Positions 21,666 to 32,860 of a DNA stretch of 64,000 bases are shown here, one piece after another. Source of the DNA: Trichuris trichiura. Its lineage: Eukaryota; Nematoda; Enoplea; Trichinellida; Trichuridae. Every line of letters starts with the position of its first letter. Position 1 is the stretch's first letter. The translations under genes and the position numbers were made by a program. The notes under the pieces are model-generated. The model worked only from the letters and a program-made list of their open reading frames with translations, did not search any database and was not told the DNA's origin. The DNA is taken from positions 124,001 through 188,000 of the forward strand of contig JBAJFE010000062.1 in NCBI GenBank assembly GCA_037903355.1, in the 5' to 3' direction.

Positions 21666-22044
21666 ATTAACGTCAATAAACGTTCTATAAAAACGGGTTA
21701 AAACCGTAAAATGTTTTTCAAAAATCCAAAAGAAAAAGGAAAATAAGAGAGAGGCAAGCGAGGACAACGAAAACAGTAGCACAGTGACAGATGGGTCAGT
21801 CACAGGAAAGAGAAACGTTTAAAATCCGTTTCGTTTAAGACGGACGGGTATGCACCTTATGCTTGCACCTTGCCGTTCAATTGTTGCGGTGCCGCCGCCG
21901 TAGGTCGGCTGGGCGCTCGCTCTACCGTTTGACTAACTACGCGGGACCAAAGCTTGACGCCTGAAGATAGAGCTGACAGCTGCGGCCTGCCCAAAGTTGG
22001 GCAGACGGAGGGGCTTACAACCATGGAGACCGGTCCGTCGCTGC

Positions 22045-22100
22045 GTATTCGTAGCTCTGAAGACGGGCTTCAGAGTGTCCCAGAAGCTCCGCAACGTTTA
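22045..22100 (+). ncRNA. Degenerate hammerhead motif (right arm)
   Basis: CTGAAGA at 22057, a short stem II, then AGAAGCTCCGCAACG with a damaged GAAA. Mirror of 6045-6100. Confidence 0.35.
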
Positions 22101-23879
22101 TGTAACAATAAACGTTTATGTGAAGAGAACGGGTTCAAAGCGGTAAAAGGTTTCTTCAAAAAAGATTTCCAAGAACCCTGTCACGAATTAAAGAAAAAAG
22201 AAGAACAAAATAAGATTACGATGTTATGTCTTTTCTCCTGTTGAAATAGTTTACCTTGTCCGCTGTACTAGTTGAACCTTGCAACCAGTCAAGCATTCAA
22301 AAAGCGATCAGCAATTTCCTGATGGAGGCTAATAAGATTTTGTGTTGGCCAAACGACTACGTTTGTAACTCACTCTTGTAACGACGTGCGCGTTAGCAGT
22401 TGATCCGCACGTCGATGTTTTCCAAAATTTCCAGAACATCAGAAATTATTTCTAACGCCTGATGGTTGCAAGATTGCAAAATTTGCGATAATGGTTATTA
22501 AGAATTTGGTTTGTGCGACAAATGTGCTTTTCCCATTGGCAGGTGCTTCCAGTCTAGTATCAGCGTTAAATGCTACAAAGCTGTTGACTGCGTTTATTCA
22601 CTTACTGTCACTTCGAACTTGCTTGCGCTAGTATGATTTTTTAAAATGCTGTAAATAATGCAACAAAGAGAAAACTTTTGTCACCTCAGTCAGTTTCAAG
22701 GCTACAGTTGAAACGCTGAGAAAATAAAGCTTTGATCCGCTAAAATATCCAGCATTCTTTCTTGGTGAGTTAGCTGTTTTTTACTTCCGTCTTCAAAGAC
22801 CGACGTTCATTGCAATCACATGCATACAATAGAAGCAAAATCAGTCCCCTACGAACGGTAGGGCTCATATTTTTTTGTCTAGTAACTCTGATAAACGTTT
22901 GTAGGGGCAGTCAGCTATGCCGAAGTCCTCAGAGGGAAACTTAAAATGTTCACTAACTGACACGCACTCAGATCAGTTAAAGCAATAACTACTGTTTAAA
23001 ACTGCCTACTACACTGAGCTTTCTCATGTTTTTGCCAGCAATAGTGCCATTGAGCATCGAGTGATTACAAAGAGTAAATTCTTTCGGTAGACATCCCAGT
23101 AATTACAGATATAATTATCTGGCGTCGTGTGGATGAGTTCGCCTTAAGGTTTGGAGCAGATGTAAATAAAGCCTTTAAAATGCAACCGTTCTGCATCACT
23201 TTACCTCCAAATGCTTAAACGTACTTGCCTACGTATCAATACTCTCTTCTGAAAACACTTCGTTGGCGAAGGCAATTAGAACTTTGGCCAGTAGAGGTGT
23301 TCACGGTCCCAAACTGACTATGGGCTGATCCACGTGTGTTGCTTGTTTTCTTTGCATCCTCGTAATTCCTGTTTAAGAGCTTATCCAGTGTAAGGAAAGG
23401 CTGCAAGAAGTAACGAAGTCGCAAACATCATACCTCTTAATGGTTGTGCCTGTGATCTATTATAGAACTATTACTCATCACTGCGCAGCTATCCTTTCAG
23501 AAGTTGCGAAATGCCTAACTAAACTCTCCAGAGCTGTTTATGCGCAGAATGCCATTCTGCTCAAAGCAGTTTGACTTTCTATTTTCCAAGGACAGATGGT
23601 ATTGCCATTGTCTATGTCGTTAACTGGTTCAGTGAACGCAGCAGTAGGGAAGTCTCGAAAGCTCACATTTTTTGTTTCTTATGGCCATTGCAAATATACT
23701 GCTTGCACAAGGCATCGGTTGGAAGTTGTAAAATTTTCTGAATCACCGTACATGGTTATCCTCATCATTTCGCAATAAGGAACAGCTCAGGTAGACCGTA
23801 AGCTTTAAAATGGGTTTCTTGAAAAGAAACGTTTGAACAGCACGCTGGCGAGAAGCTTCACCTTCTTGATTAATAACTT

Positions 23880-24959
23880 TTGGGTCTGCTTGAAGGGATT
23901 AGCAAGTTACAGTACATCCTTCCGAATGACTCAGTGTCTCTTTCAGGAAAAAAGCAGACAGCATATATAAAGCTCCGTTGGAGTTGCGATTGTATGCACT
24001 CTGACTGCGAACATGCAGTGCTGATAAGGAAAATTGCGGTTCCCTTAAGGACAAGTTCGTACATAATGAAGAAGTTTATTACGGATAATTCCCGTTTGTT
24101 CTGTATATATAGAAGAACTCTGGAGCTTTCAGGTCATTCGAGACCCGTCATCAGCGGTCTTAGGTACCTCAGTTTTTCACCACATCACCCACGATCAGTA
24201 ATGCGTGGTATCCTCTCCGGAATGATAGACAGAACATTCAATTTATGCAGTCCCGAATATCCCCAGCCAGAAATTAACTACATTAGAAAAACCTTCTATA
24301 AAAACGGTTACCCTAAATCCTTTATCAACCAAGTGCTCAACCACAGACTTCGCACACGTGGGTCTCCAGAGCAAAACACTCCGCACGACACTTGTCTGGT
24401 TATTCCTTATGTGGCAGGCTTAGGCGAAAAGATTGTACAATTAGGAAAGAGATTAGGTTTCAGAGTCTTTTTCAAAAGTTCGCCCAATCTTAGGGCAATT
24501 CTTCGCACAGACAAAACTAAAATCCCCGAAAACAAAAAGACAGGACTAATATACGCGGTTGAATGTTCTTGCTCAGGGATTTACATTGGTGAAACGGGAA
24601 ACACCCTAGAGCATAGATTCAATGAACACATGAAAAAACTCACAAGTTACAATAACGCGAAAACCATACTTGACAATGGCACCAATCTAACCACACAGCG
24701 AGGCAGACCAATCGTGGACCCAAAACTTACAATGGAAAAAGCCAAACAAGCCTCTGCTGTAGTGGAGCATGCGACGCAATGTACCCAACCACTCCACCCA
24801 AGAGTTTTATGCTACGAAAACAATTTACGGTTACGAAGAATTAAGGAAGCACTGTACATTAGACACAATACGACCTACAACCGCGATCAAGGAGTGGACA
24901 TAAGTGCGATTTGGACAAATATTGTGACGCGGTATAATTGTTGCTCTCTCACCAGATGA
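23880..24959 (+). pseudogene. Penelope-like RT C-terminus plus GIY-YIG endonuclease (right arm)
   Basis: The encoded 359-residue frame is identical to that at 3187-4266. The GIY-YIG core GIYIGETGN lies at about residue 225-235. The N-terminal 60 codons lie outside the element and are unlikely to be part of a real protein. Because both copies are identical, conservation here says nothing about selection. Confidence 0.8.
24111..24166 (-). ncRNA. Hammerhead ribozyme motif (right arm, 5' TIR)
   Basis: Mirror of 3980-4035. CUGAUGA and GAAA are intact on the minus strand; stem I is weak. Confidence 0.55.
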
Positions 24960-25299
24960 AATACAATAGCCCGGAAAGAAAAAAGAAAAAGACAACTAAT
25001 TAGAACAAATAGAAATGGATAGGACTGCAATATATATGGAACGAAAACGGAAAAGAAAAAGAAAAAAGAAGAAAGAAAGAAAGAAAAATGAATGGAAAAT
25101 GAAATAACACTGAACCAACAACAAAAAATGTTCGTAACTACCCAGCCAAGACACAATCTACAAGACATACCGAACAAGAAATAGAAGTACGCTGACAGAC
25201 TCAGATGCCAGGATTTACGAACAGAAAACTTTAAAAATGCCCGCTTTAAAATCTTCAGAAACATTAGGGCACTCGCTGCCATGAATCATATCAACAACC

Positions 25300-25350
25300 T
25301 AAGACCGCTGATGACCGGTCTCGAATGACCTGAAAGCTCCGCAGTTCTTC
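25300..25350 (+). ncRNA. Hammerhead ribozyme motif (right arm, 3' TIR)
   Basis: CTGATGA at 25308-25314, stem II, GAAA at 25332-25335, then GCTC and CGCAG. Mirror of 2796-2846. Confidence 0.65.
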
Positions 25351-25787
25351 TACATATACAGAACAAACGGGAATTATCCGTAATAAACTTCTTCATTATG
25401 AAAACATTTGTTCGCGTACCAAGAAACCCCGTTTTGAAGTTCTTACATGTAGCATATGAGTCCCATTTAATGAGGAAAAACTATAAAAAGTCAGTCTAAC
25501 CAATGAGTCTTCAATGTGTGCTTGCGTACTCTTAGTGAACTGTCTAATTTCCTTCTGTTCAATGGTTCTACATCTTCGGATCCCTGTTTTAACAATACCA
25601 TTGCCAGCTTTATTTTTAGGGGCATAATCTGACAAAGAAGGCAGTGGGATCCTCCTCTAAGAGTAGGATAAACAAAAATTAGCAAGATTAACAGAATTAA
25701 CAGTGGGTGCACACAGCTTTGTCTATTATCAGCTATAGAATGGGTTAGTACAAAGAGGAATTCAGTTTCCAAACGATATACGCAACA

Positions 25788-26290
25788 ATGTTGTTCATTT
25801 TTCTTTTCTACATTGCCCTCTTCATCTCCACAGTGAGGACCTTTCAATACGACCAGCGTTCTACTAACTGTACTTCTTCGGGCCGTCCGCCAAGAACAGT
25901 CTGGACAGCAGCCGGAAGCGTCTGAACCACAGGTGACACTCTTTTCTAAATGAACTCACACAGTTCTAAGCAGACAGTTTCCATATTTACGAAAAGGACA
26001 ACCAAGAAGGCGAAGATGTAGAAAAAAGCGAACAAGTGCCAACAAGGACTGCAAACCAAGCGCTACCACTATCAGCGCAAAGCTACTGTCAGACAAAGTT
26101 CGCAACCAAGTGGTCGTTCTCTGAAGACAGCTAAGTGAGTGACATAAGGGATACATTCCCATCTGTAATCAGACTCGCTGCAGGGCAAAGGGAAGAGGTG
26201 CGAAAGGTTTCGCGAAGACGTTTACAGGGTCGGTTGCATAAGGTAGCAAGAAAGCTTCCAAAGCTACAAAGACAACCGCGAAGAACGTGA
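25788..26290 (+). pseudogene. Lysine-rich secreted protein pseudogene B2
   Basis: Mirror of B1, with the same acceptor loss (CGG for CAG) before exon 2 and the same in-frame TAA in the last exon. Exon 1 (MLFIFLFYIALFIST) and the GT donor of intron 2 (CAG|GTGACA) are preserved. The TATA position is degenerate (ctatagaatg). Confidence 0.75.
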
Positions 26291-28144
26291 AAGGTAACAT
26301 AGTCCGGAAGAAGGAAATGGGCTCAACGAAATGACCTGGAAGAACCCTGATTCGCTAGTGCATGTTCTGTACTTATGAACGCGCGACTGAGCTGCAATTT
26401 CACCCCAGGAAAGATGTGAAATAACTTCATGAATTTCCATTTCGCTGCAAACAAATAACGCGTCACACTCGCGCGGCTGTTCACTTAAATGATATGCTGC
26501 GCTGTTGCCAATCCGTGATGATGGCATCATTCAAGTCACTGTGTGGTCTGTCAGCAGCTGTGTTCGCCTTTGCTAGACGAAATCAACCATGTAGTCCACT
26601 TGCTCTGCGCTTTCCCTATGTCTGAAAGGACGTTCATGTTCTTCAGTTAACCAACTTGCTTACGTAAAACGTATGGACAAATGGCAATACGTGAAATGTT
26701 AAAAATGAAAACGGGAATAATCATGGAGCAGCCTTATCATTATGCAAATTATAAACAGGCACCATGGACAGAGGCGCTAGTGCGGTTTGGACAAGTTGTT
26801 CTTCCCTATCTCATACTGCCAGGAAACGTCTGCTCTGCAGAACAGCAATTGAGACCAAAATGGGAAGCTCTTACTGTATAGAGGAAGCGTTGCTGAATTA
26901 GTTGCAGAGTGAAGAAGACCTCTACCTCACATGAAGTGTTCAAATTTCGATTGCTCAATAGGCAAAGTGTCGTCAAGGACATTCTGTAAATGCGCGAGTA
27001 CAGTTGCAGAAAGCAATCCATTTTGACGCAAGTGAACGGAACCACGAGCTCACTGGTACTAATCCACTATGATGTCTGATCTCCCCTATCACGACTAGAA
27101 AAGTCTCCTTTTGGTTCAGCTCACAATGCGTAATGCCTCACCGCCCATGCTTAGGAAACTTCATTTCAGAAGGCCTTTTCGTACTGCTTATACATTTTGT
27201 GAGTTTTCTTTTCTTATGATACATTTCCAACGGCTAGTTTCTATTGCTCCGCGAGCAAACGCGTCGTGGAATCTACTTTTCCTTGTATCCTGTTTCCAAC
27301 ATCCTACCTTCTGCGATGTTCCCTTTCATTGTGCTGCAAAAATGAGAACAGAGAAACAAACGTTTCCATAAGACAACGTTTGTCCCGCTACAATTCGCTC
27401 TGATTTCATTGCTCAATCATATTTCATAAATCGGAGCAACAGGCAACCACAACTGTCTGTGCTGTTTCTTTCGTATGCTTTGCCCTGTCGGTAAATAGTA
27501 AGCAAATGAATCTGTCAAAATCCATTTTATCGTGACGCGCAATACTAAACCCTCAAAGTCAGGCAAATACCGCTATACTTGAGATACATACGGGTAGATG
27601 TTTTTACAAAGATTCAAAACTGCTAGACCCGCATAAGTACTGCGCAAAGGTGCAGAAAAATATGTCCATAGAAAGTTGTTCCGTTGGAAAGAATTACCTG
27701 GAAAATGAAGCCTGTCGAAGACCGGGGGGACTAAAATACTGCCCTTGTTCCAGTTAAACGCGCTGCTTGAGAAAGAAAAAGCGCACGCCCGTACGCGCGT
27801 GTAGACTTTCCTTTTGCTGGCAACCATCTTCAGATAACTTGACCTGCAGAATCCCAGAACAGCCAAAGCAAATGGAAGTGCGCCGGCCTATGGCCACGAA
27901 TCGGTAGGCAAGTAACCCGCGGAAACGTGCCGCATGGTAAGGAAGCAGTGAGGAACAGAGATGGCAAGAAAACGAAACAGCCAGCGAAAAGATACTTTTC
28001 AAGCACGACTGACCAGGATCATGTAGCTTCAGAGGCACCGGAATAAGGTTCTCCAGCGGCGTGATCACTTGACAAAATACTTGGCCGCACAGCAGAGGGA
28101 GGTCTCCACGCCGAGAAATATTAAATGGAATGGAAGCTTTCGAA

Positions 28145-28824
28145 ATATGGTCGGCAGAACGTAATTCCCGCTGACCAAAATAAAAGGAAGATCCATCGAA
28201 TCGTGCCCGTCATAAGCCAAAAATCAGACTCGATTGGAATAAACTGCTTCGTGCACTGAAACATGGCAGGTCTGAAGTGAGGACATGTGAAAACAAGGAA
28301 GGGCTTTTGCAAGGCAATTGAATGACGTAATACTTGGTACCTTTCAGATTAACACTGTCCACTCACAGCATAGACGGCTCGCCCGAAAAGACCAACCTGA
28401 GCAGGCCATCGCCAGCGAATTGTACCCCAGTTTGCGACCTACGCCTAATCCCTGACGTAGTATTACAAAAGGCTGCTTCAAGAAACATAGGAAGGCATGG
28501 AAGTTGCAAAACGAACATGCGCTACCCAGACTTTCTGATGGTTACGGGAGACCAATGGGCCATAACGTGAAGGACAAAGTATTGCACTACTAGAGCGGAA
28601 AGTAAGCGAACCTAAGGCACTCATGGATGAACTTGGGCAATGTATTCGGCAAAACAGGTATTCTAATAGAATAGCCTCTTGCTAACACAAAGTAAGGTTG
28701 CTTTCAGATGCACATGACGTGCTGCATTTCGCTTATTGTGAGAAATCGATAGGTTACACTAGCAACATCCTTTTTTCCGAAGAAATCTTTTCTCACTTTA
28801 AACCGTGCAGACACCTTCTTCACA
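28145..28824. other. No gene recognised
   Basis: First sequence beyond the part of the right arm that can be compared. The short frames (for example 28334-28570) have no domain, signal peptide or splice support. Confidence 0.4.
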
Positions 28825-29090
28825 ATGTCTCATTGGCTGACTCTCCTTTTCTACTTGATTTCGTGCACGTACAACAAGTCCTCAAGCTTTTCCAAACGTT
28901 TTGGCTTGTCGGTTGCACTGCAATGCTCGACAACGGGTTTAAGGGTAAGCAAATGTAACGCATTTCTTGCGCAAAGTATGATTGACATGCTCGTCTACAG
29001 ATAATAGTGGCCACTCCTACAGAGTATCTGAGGATACTACCTCCTTGTTCTCACACACTCCAAAAGTTACCTGCTCATCGGTTTGCTTAA
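28825..29090 (+). CDS. Candidate small secreted peptide, two exons
   Basis: Exon 1 (28825-28944, 40 codons) starts with a hydrophobic stretch, MSHWLTLLFYLISCT, that looks like a signal peptide, and ends at a good donor AGG|GTAAGC. Exon 2 (29001-29090) follows a TCTACAG acceptor, stays in frame and ends at TAA after 29 codons (IIVATPTEYLRILPPC...). The intron is 56 nt, the size seen in sure genes nearby. The joined product would be 69 residues. I recognise no family, and a chance arrangement is possible; the splice signals and signal peptide are the only support. Confidence 0.35.
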
Positions 29091-29884
29091 TTTCTTCAAC
29101 TCAATATTCTGATCTTATGAATAAATTACCAGAGCGCAAGGCATAGAAAATTAGCTACGGTTTCGTTCGCACGTTGCGCAGACTATAGACAGCTGCCAGA
29201 CCAAATTGAGTTAGCATCATGAAATGTGCACCGTCGGTAGCACGGCTGTCAACTTCAGCCAGTGCTTCAACAGATGGAATCGTTGTTGCTCTCCCTTCTT
29301 GAAGTTGTTCAGCAATTCTTCTTTCAACACGTACTGCACCCTTACAATTAACAGTGACTCTGATGAAGAACTCCGCCAGTGTGACGAACTGCAAAATAGA
29401 AATGGCGGCACGTGACTCTGGTGGGCGAAAAAAGTGATGCTTAGTAGGTCTGCTTTTACTGAGAAGTCAAAGCGAACCACAACCGTTATGGTCTCCCCAC
29501 AAAGACTACGCGGAAAAAATGCTCATTCATTTTCCCAACTGCTGATCACAACGAGTTGCAAACTACGCTAGCTTCCAATAGGGGAACTTCTCTGGGCATC
29601 GAAACGATGCGAAAGCTAAATCCTCAATTGAAGTTCACCTATGATCAACAACCTGATACGAAGAAGCCACAGTACAGTTTCACTCACAATCATAAAAGAA
29701 TCCCCAATACACGAGATGAAGAAACAGCAAAGATTCTTCAAATCTGGACTGGGTTAGGAAAAAGTTTTCTGACAACATTTTTTATGGTGCAGCTGCCCAC
29801 AGTCGCCCAAACGTTCGACCATTTTGCTTCTAGCGGAAGATATACAGCGACGCGAAAATGTTCAGGCACATACCGCTTAGGGCG
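29091..29884. other. No gene recognised
   Basis: The 118-codon frame at 29556-29912 (Thr/Lys-rich, no known motif) runs into the duplicated block and is not convincing. Confidence 0.4.
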
Positions 29885-30377
29885 CATGCATAGGGCAATC
29901 TTTCTCTGCTAGGAAGTTAAGCTGGACGAACAGCGTGAATGAACTTTGAGGACATTGGGGAAGGTCGAACGTGACGAGTAGAATTGCAGCAATGCCCCAA
30001 AACCTGCTCACGACAGCGCGCGAAATGCAGAACGATGAAGCGGTTGTATTGGCATCGGTTTGAGCATCGTCTTATCCTGAGCAATGACACGATGCTCTGC
30101 AACACGGAATGTGTTTCATGTTGCATCACTCAGCGAGTCTTTTAGGAAAACGCTCAAACAGTTTATTCACCTTCCTGAATAGATGAGAAGACGATTGCGG
30201 GATTATTCCGCCTACGAAAAATTGAAACGTTGCATACATTCCTGCTGGTATACTGACTAATGCTTGCACATTTTGAAACAGCAAAACAGCACTGAATGTA
30301 CATACGTTTATTGACAATAGTAACAAAGTAAACCCGTGCGGCAATACGATAGACCCGCACGTTCATCCTCTATCCTC

Positions 30378-30385
30378 TATATAAA
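30378..30385 (+). promoter_or_regulatory. TATA box of gene A3
   Basis: TATATAAA 35 bp upstream of the A3 start codon. Confidence 0.6.
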
Positions 30386-30419
30386 GCCGAGCGATTCCGT
30401 TTAGAAACAACCTGCAACA

Positions 30420-30936
30420 ATGCTGATCACCTACATCTTCTTGCTTGGCTTTTTCATTTCAACTGTGAGGATCAACTAATGTCACTGGGTATTTATTAAC
30501 TGCACTTCTTCAGGCCGTCTGCGAGGAAGAATCTGCACCGGAACAACTGAATGAGGAACCAGAGGCAACCTCTCAGAAACTAACTCTCGCTGTTTTCCAC
30601 ATGATAGTTTCGCTATTTAGAAAGAAGATCAAACGCCGGAAAGCGTACTGTCAACAACGACAACAACAACAACAGCCAAACCAAGACAGCCTATGGCAAC
30701 ACCACAAGCCGGTGGCAAAAACGCTGGTTCTCAGAAGGGAGCTAAGTGAGTAACGTAGGGGAGACATTCATAATTGTAATTGAACTCGCTGCAGGACCAA
30801 AGGTGGAAATGGTGGTGTGAAAGGTTTCGCAAGGAAGTTTGCAACGACGGTCACAAAAGGCAGTAAGAAAGCATTCAAAGCGACAAAGGGTGCCGCAACC
30901 AACGTGAAGAACAAGGTCACTAAGAAGAAGAAGTAA
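30420..30936 (+). CDS. Small secreted lysine-rich protein, copy A3 (4 exons)
   Basis: Exons 30420-30464, 30514-30564, 30621-30745 and 30795-30936, with the same phases and the same GC-AG second intron as A2. The product is again 120 residues. Exon 1 differs at one residue of the signal peptide (MLITYIF for MLLTYIF); I see no change in exons 2-4. It lies outside the palindrome and so is an independent intact copy, which supports the gene being functional rather than merely carried along by the arm duplication. Confidence 0.75.
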
Positions 30937-31926
30937 ATGGCTTAACGAAGCAACATGCTGCTACGGGGATGAAGAGAAAGAAGAACAGCTTTCAAGTGCA
31001 TGTTGTGTTGTTAGGAGAGCGCAACTGAGCTGTACTTCTACCTTAGTAAAGGTGCACATTAAGTTAAAGAATACCGCATTTTGCTGCAATACTCTGAATA
31101 GCGCTTTACTTGCGCGACCGCTCAAGAAACCTTTTGCTGCACTATAGACAATCCAGGCTGAGGGCTTCATTCTAATTAGACTACGTGATGGTTATGGTGT
31201 CGGCACTGTAACCTCAACTTACACAACTCTACATGTAGCTCTTTGCTTCTTAATCGTCTTCCTTTCCGCCTATAAAATTAACTCGCTTGTTCGCGTTGAA
31301 TGCTGGAGCTGGTAAAGAGCGCGAAAGCCATGCATTCTTGTCAGTTAAAAGCTGGATAAAGGAAACTTGATCATTTACAGAATAGCGCTTAAGACAAAAG
31401 GCTGTTCGTTAGCGTACTTTGCTGTAGCACATAAGGTAAGTCGCACTCCTGGAGCATGAGTAAAGTAATTACGGGTCATACTCCTGGAAAGAATAGTTAT
31501 GACTGTTTAAAAAGTGAACTCCGTGGCATATGAGACTAATAATGAGAGAAGGGATAAACATATACATTCATAACATTGGAAGTAGTTATTATTTCGTCCA
31601 AGGGGGACATTTCCAAGAATTGTCTTGCTAATGGTTTAAACCACTGAAAGCGATCTTCACGAAATCGGTGTAAAAAGGTCATATCGAAGATAACTACCAC
31701 CAGTATATGACGTACATCATTTTCTTCTTTGTGTGATTTTATGTCTCGCTTTCACTGAGGACAGGTGGGTGAAGGCTGCTCTGAAGGAACACTGGCTCCG
31801 TGTAGTCACCCGCGATGATTCATGCGTCGACTCGACAAGAAGGCACCTCTGTTGGCAATACAGAAAGGAGTCTCACCAGCCAGTCCTGGTGAAGGCAAAG
31901 AGAAGTTTTGTGAGATTTGTTCGTTT

Positions 31927-31976
31927 GTTTGTTTGCGCTGAGGATGGCCCATGGTAGGGCCGGGAAGCTCCGCAAG
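31927..31976 (+). ncRNA. Hammerhead-like motif, damaged core
   Basis: CTGAGGA at 31938-31944, a strong stem II (TGGCCC/GGGCCG), then GGAA in place of GAAA, and GCTCCGCAAG. Stem I TTGCG/CGCAA is perfect. The single core substitution probably abolishes cleavage. Confidence 0.45.
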
Positions 31977-32030
31977 AAAAGTTGATAAAAACGGGAGATC
32001 TGTAATAACGAAGAAATTATATTACAGTTA

Positions 32031-32174
32031 CAGTAGAACTTCTGAAGTTGACCACCTCTCTACGTCGACCACCTTCCTAAGTTGACCGAATTTTGACCAC
32101 TTGGTTGGTCCGCACGTTAATAATATAATATACCCACAGCCTCCCATGTTGACCAGTTTTTCCCGGTCCTACTG
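32031..32174. mobile_element. MITE with CAGTAGRAC ends
   Basis: 144 bp with inverted ends CAGTAGAAC and CAGTAGGAC (complement of the right end), flanked by TA on both sides. It carries several internal GTTGACCA repeats on one strand. The CAGT.GAAC-type ends suggest the pogo/Tigger group. No coding capacity. Confidence 0.7.
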
Positions 32175-32860
32175 TATTTTATTTTGCCTTTGCGGCAATA
32201 AGCAGCCACTAAAGGTATGATAATATTATGAATTTTTTGAGCGAGATTATGAAAAAACAATGGAACTTGAAATGCCATCTTTTGTGCTTTAGCATGAAAG
32301 AAGCTGAATCTGGACGTGGCTCTAATTAATTGTAGAGATTCTCATTCTGACTGCTGAATGACCGCGCATTCGTTTGTTTAACTGTTGTTCCGCATTTGCC
32401 AACACTGCTACTTATGAATGAAAAATAGCAAACCGTTCCAGTGATATAAAACAATGGCGCCCCTCTTTGCCGACTTTAACAGTAAATAGAAAACAAAGTT
32501 AAAGAGAAAGAGTAAACGAAGACATAATTACACGTTCGTTGCTCTACATATGTCCTTTAACTTTGTACTAAAACGCCTCGTGCAAATGCTATTGGAAATT
32601 TCCACTTCTTCAGCAATCCGTACAGCGTAGAATCGACAAGCAGATTCGCTAGACTTCTTGTTGATACCCAATTCTTTACTAACCATTACATTTATTGCAC
32701 CCTTTCAATAGATATTACAGAACAAGATCAATCTGCACTGAACGACAAGTACGAACATTAAAATAGCTTGCCTTGCCTTTCATGAGAATACCAGGTTGAT
32801 TGGAAGTTAAATGAGGATCCAAAAGTGCAAGTGTACGCCTCCATATTCAGATTTTCCAAA

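Larger units (their letters stand above)
24062..25436 (+). mobile_element. Truncated Penelope-like element (right arm)
   Basis: Mirror of 2710-4084, with the same terminal inverted repeats, tail and imperfect 9-bp flanking repeat. Its identical insertion point in both arms shows that it was present before the arms duplicated. Confidence 0.8.
18689..28144 (-). repeat. Right arm of giant inverted repeat
   Basis: Near-identical reverse complement of 1-9456, carrying A2, B2 and the second Penelope unit. The outer limit cannot be fixed because the left arm reaches the window edge; 28144 is only the last base that can be compared. Confidence 0.95.
29885..31715 (+). repeat. Third copy of the peptide-gene block
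   Basis: Matches about 19490-21320 in the same orientation (offset 10396 across the gene). Identity is very high over about 29940-31540, weaker at the left edge, and only patchy from about 31545 to 31715 (for example AGTAGTTATTATTTCG against AGTAGTTGATATTTCA). The sharp change in similarity suggests recent gene conversion or partial homogenisation of an older duplicate. Confidence 0.85.
31716..32860. other. Intergenic, with a hammerhead remnant and a MITE
   Basis: Contains a hammerhead-like sequence (31927-31976) and a small TA-flanked element (32031-32174). Otherwise nothing recognised. Confidence 0.45.

Noticed and set aside
29556..29912. 118-codon frame before the third peptide-gene block
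   Set aside because: No motif, and the frame runs across the boundary into the duplicated block.
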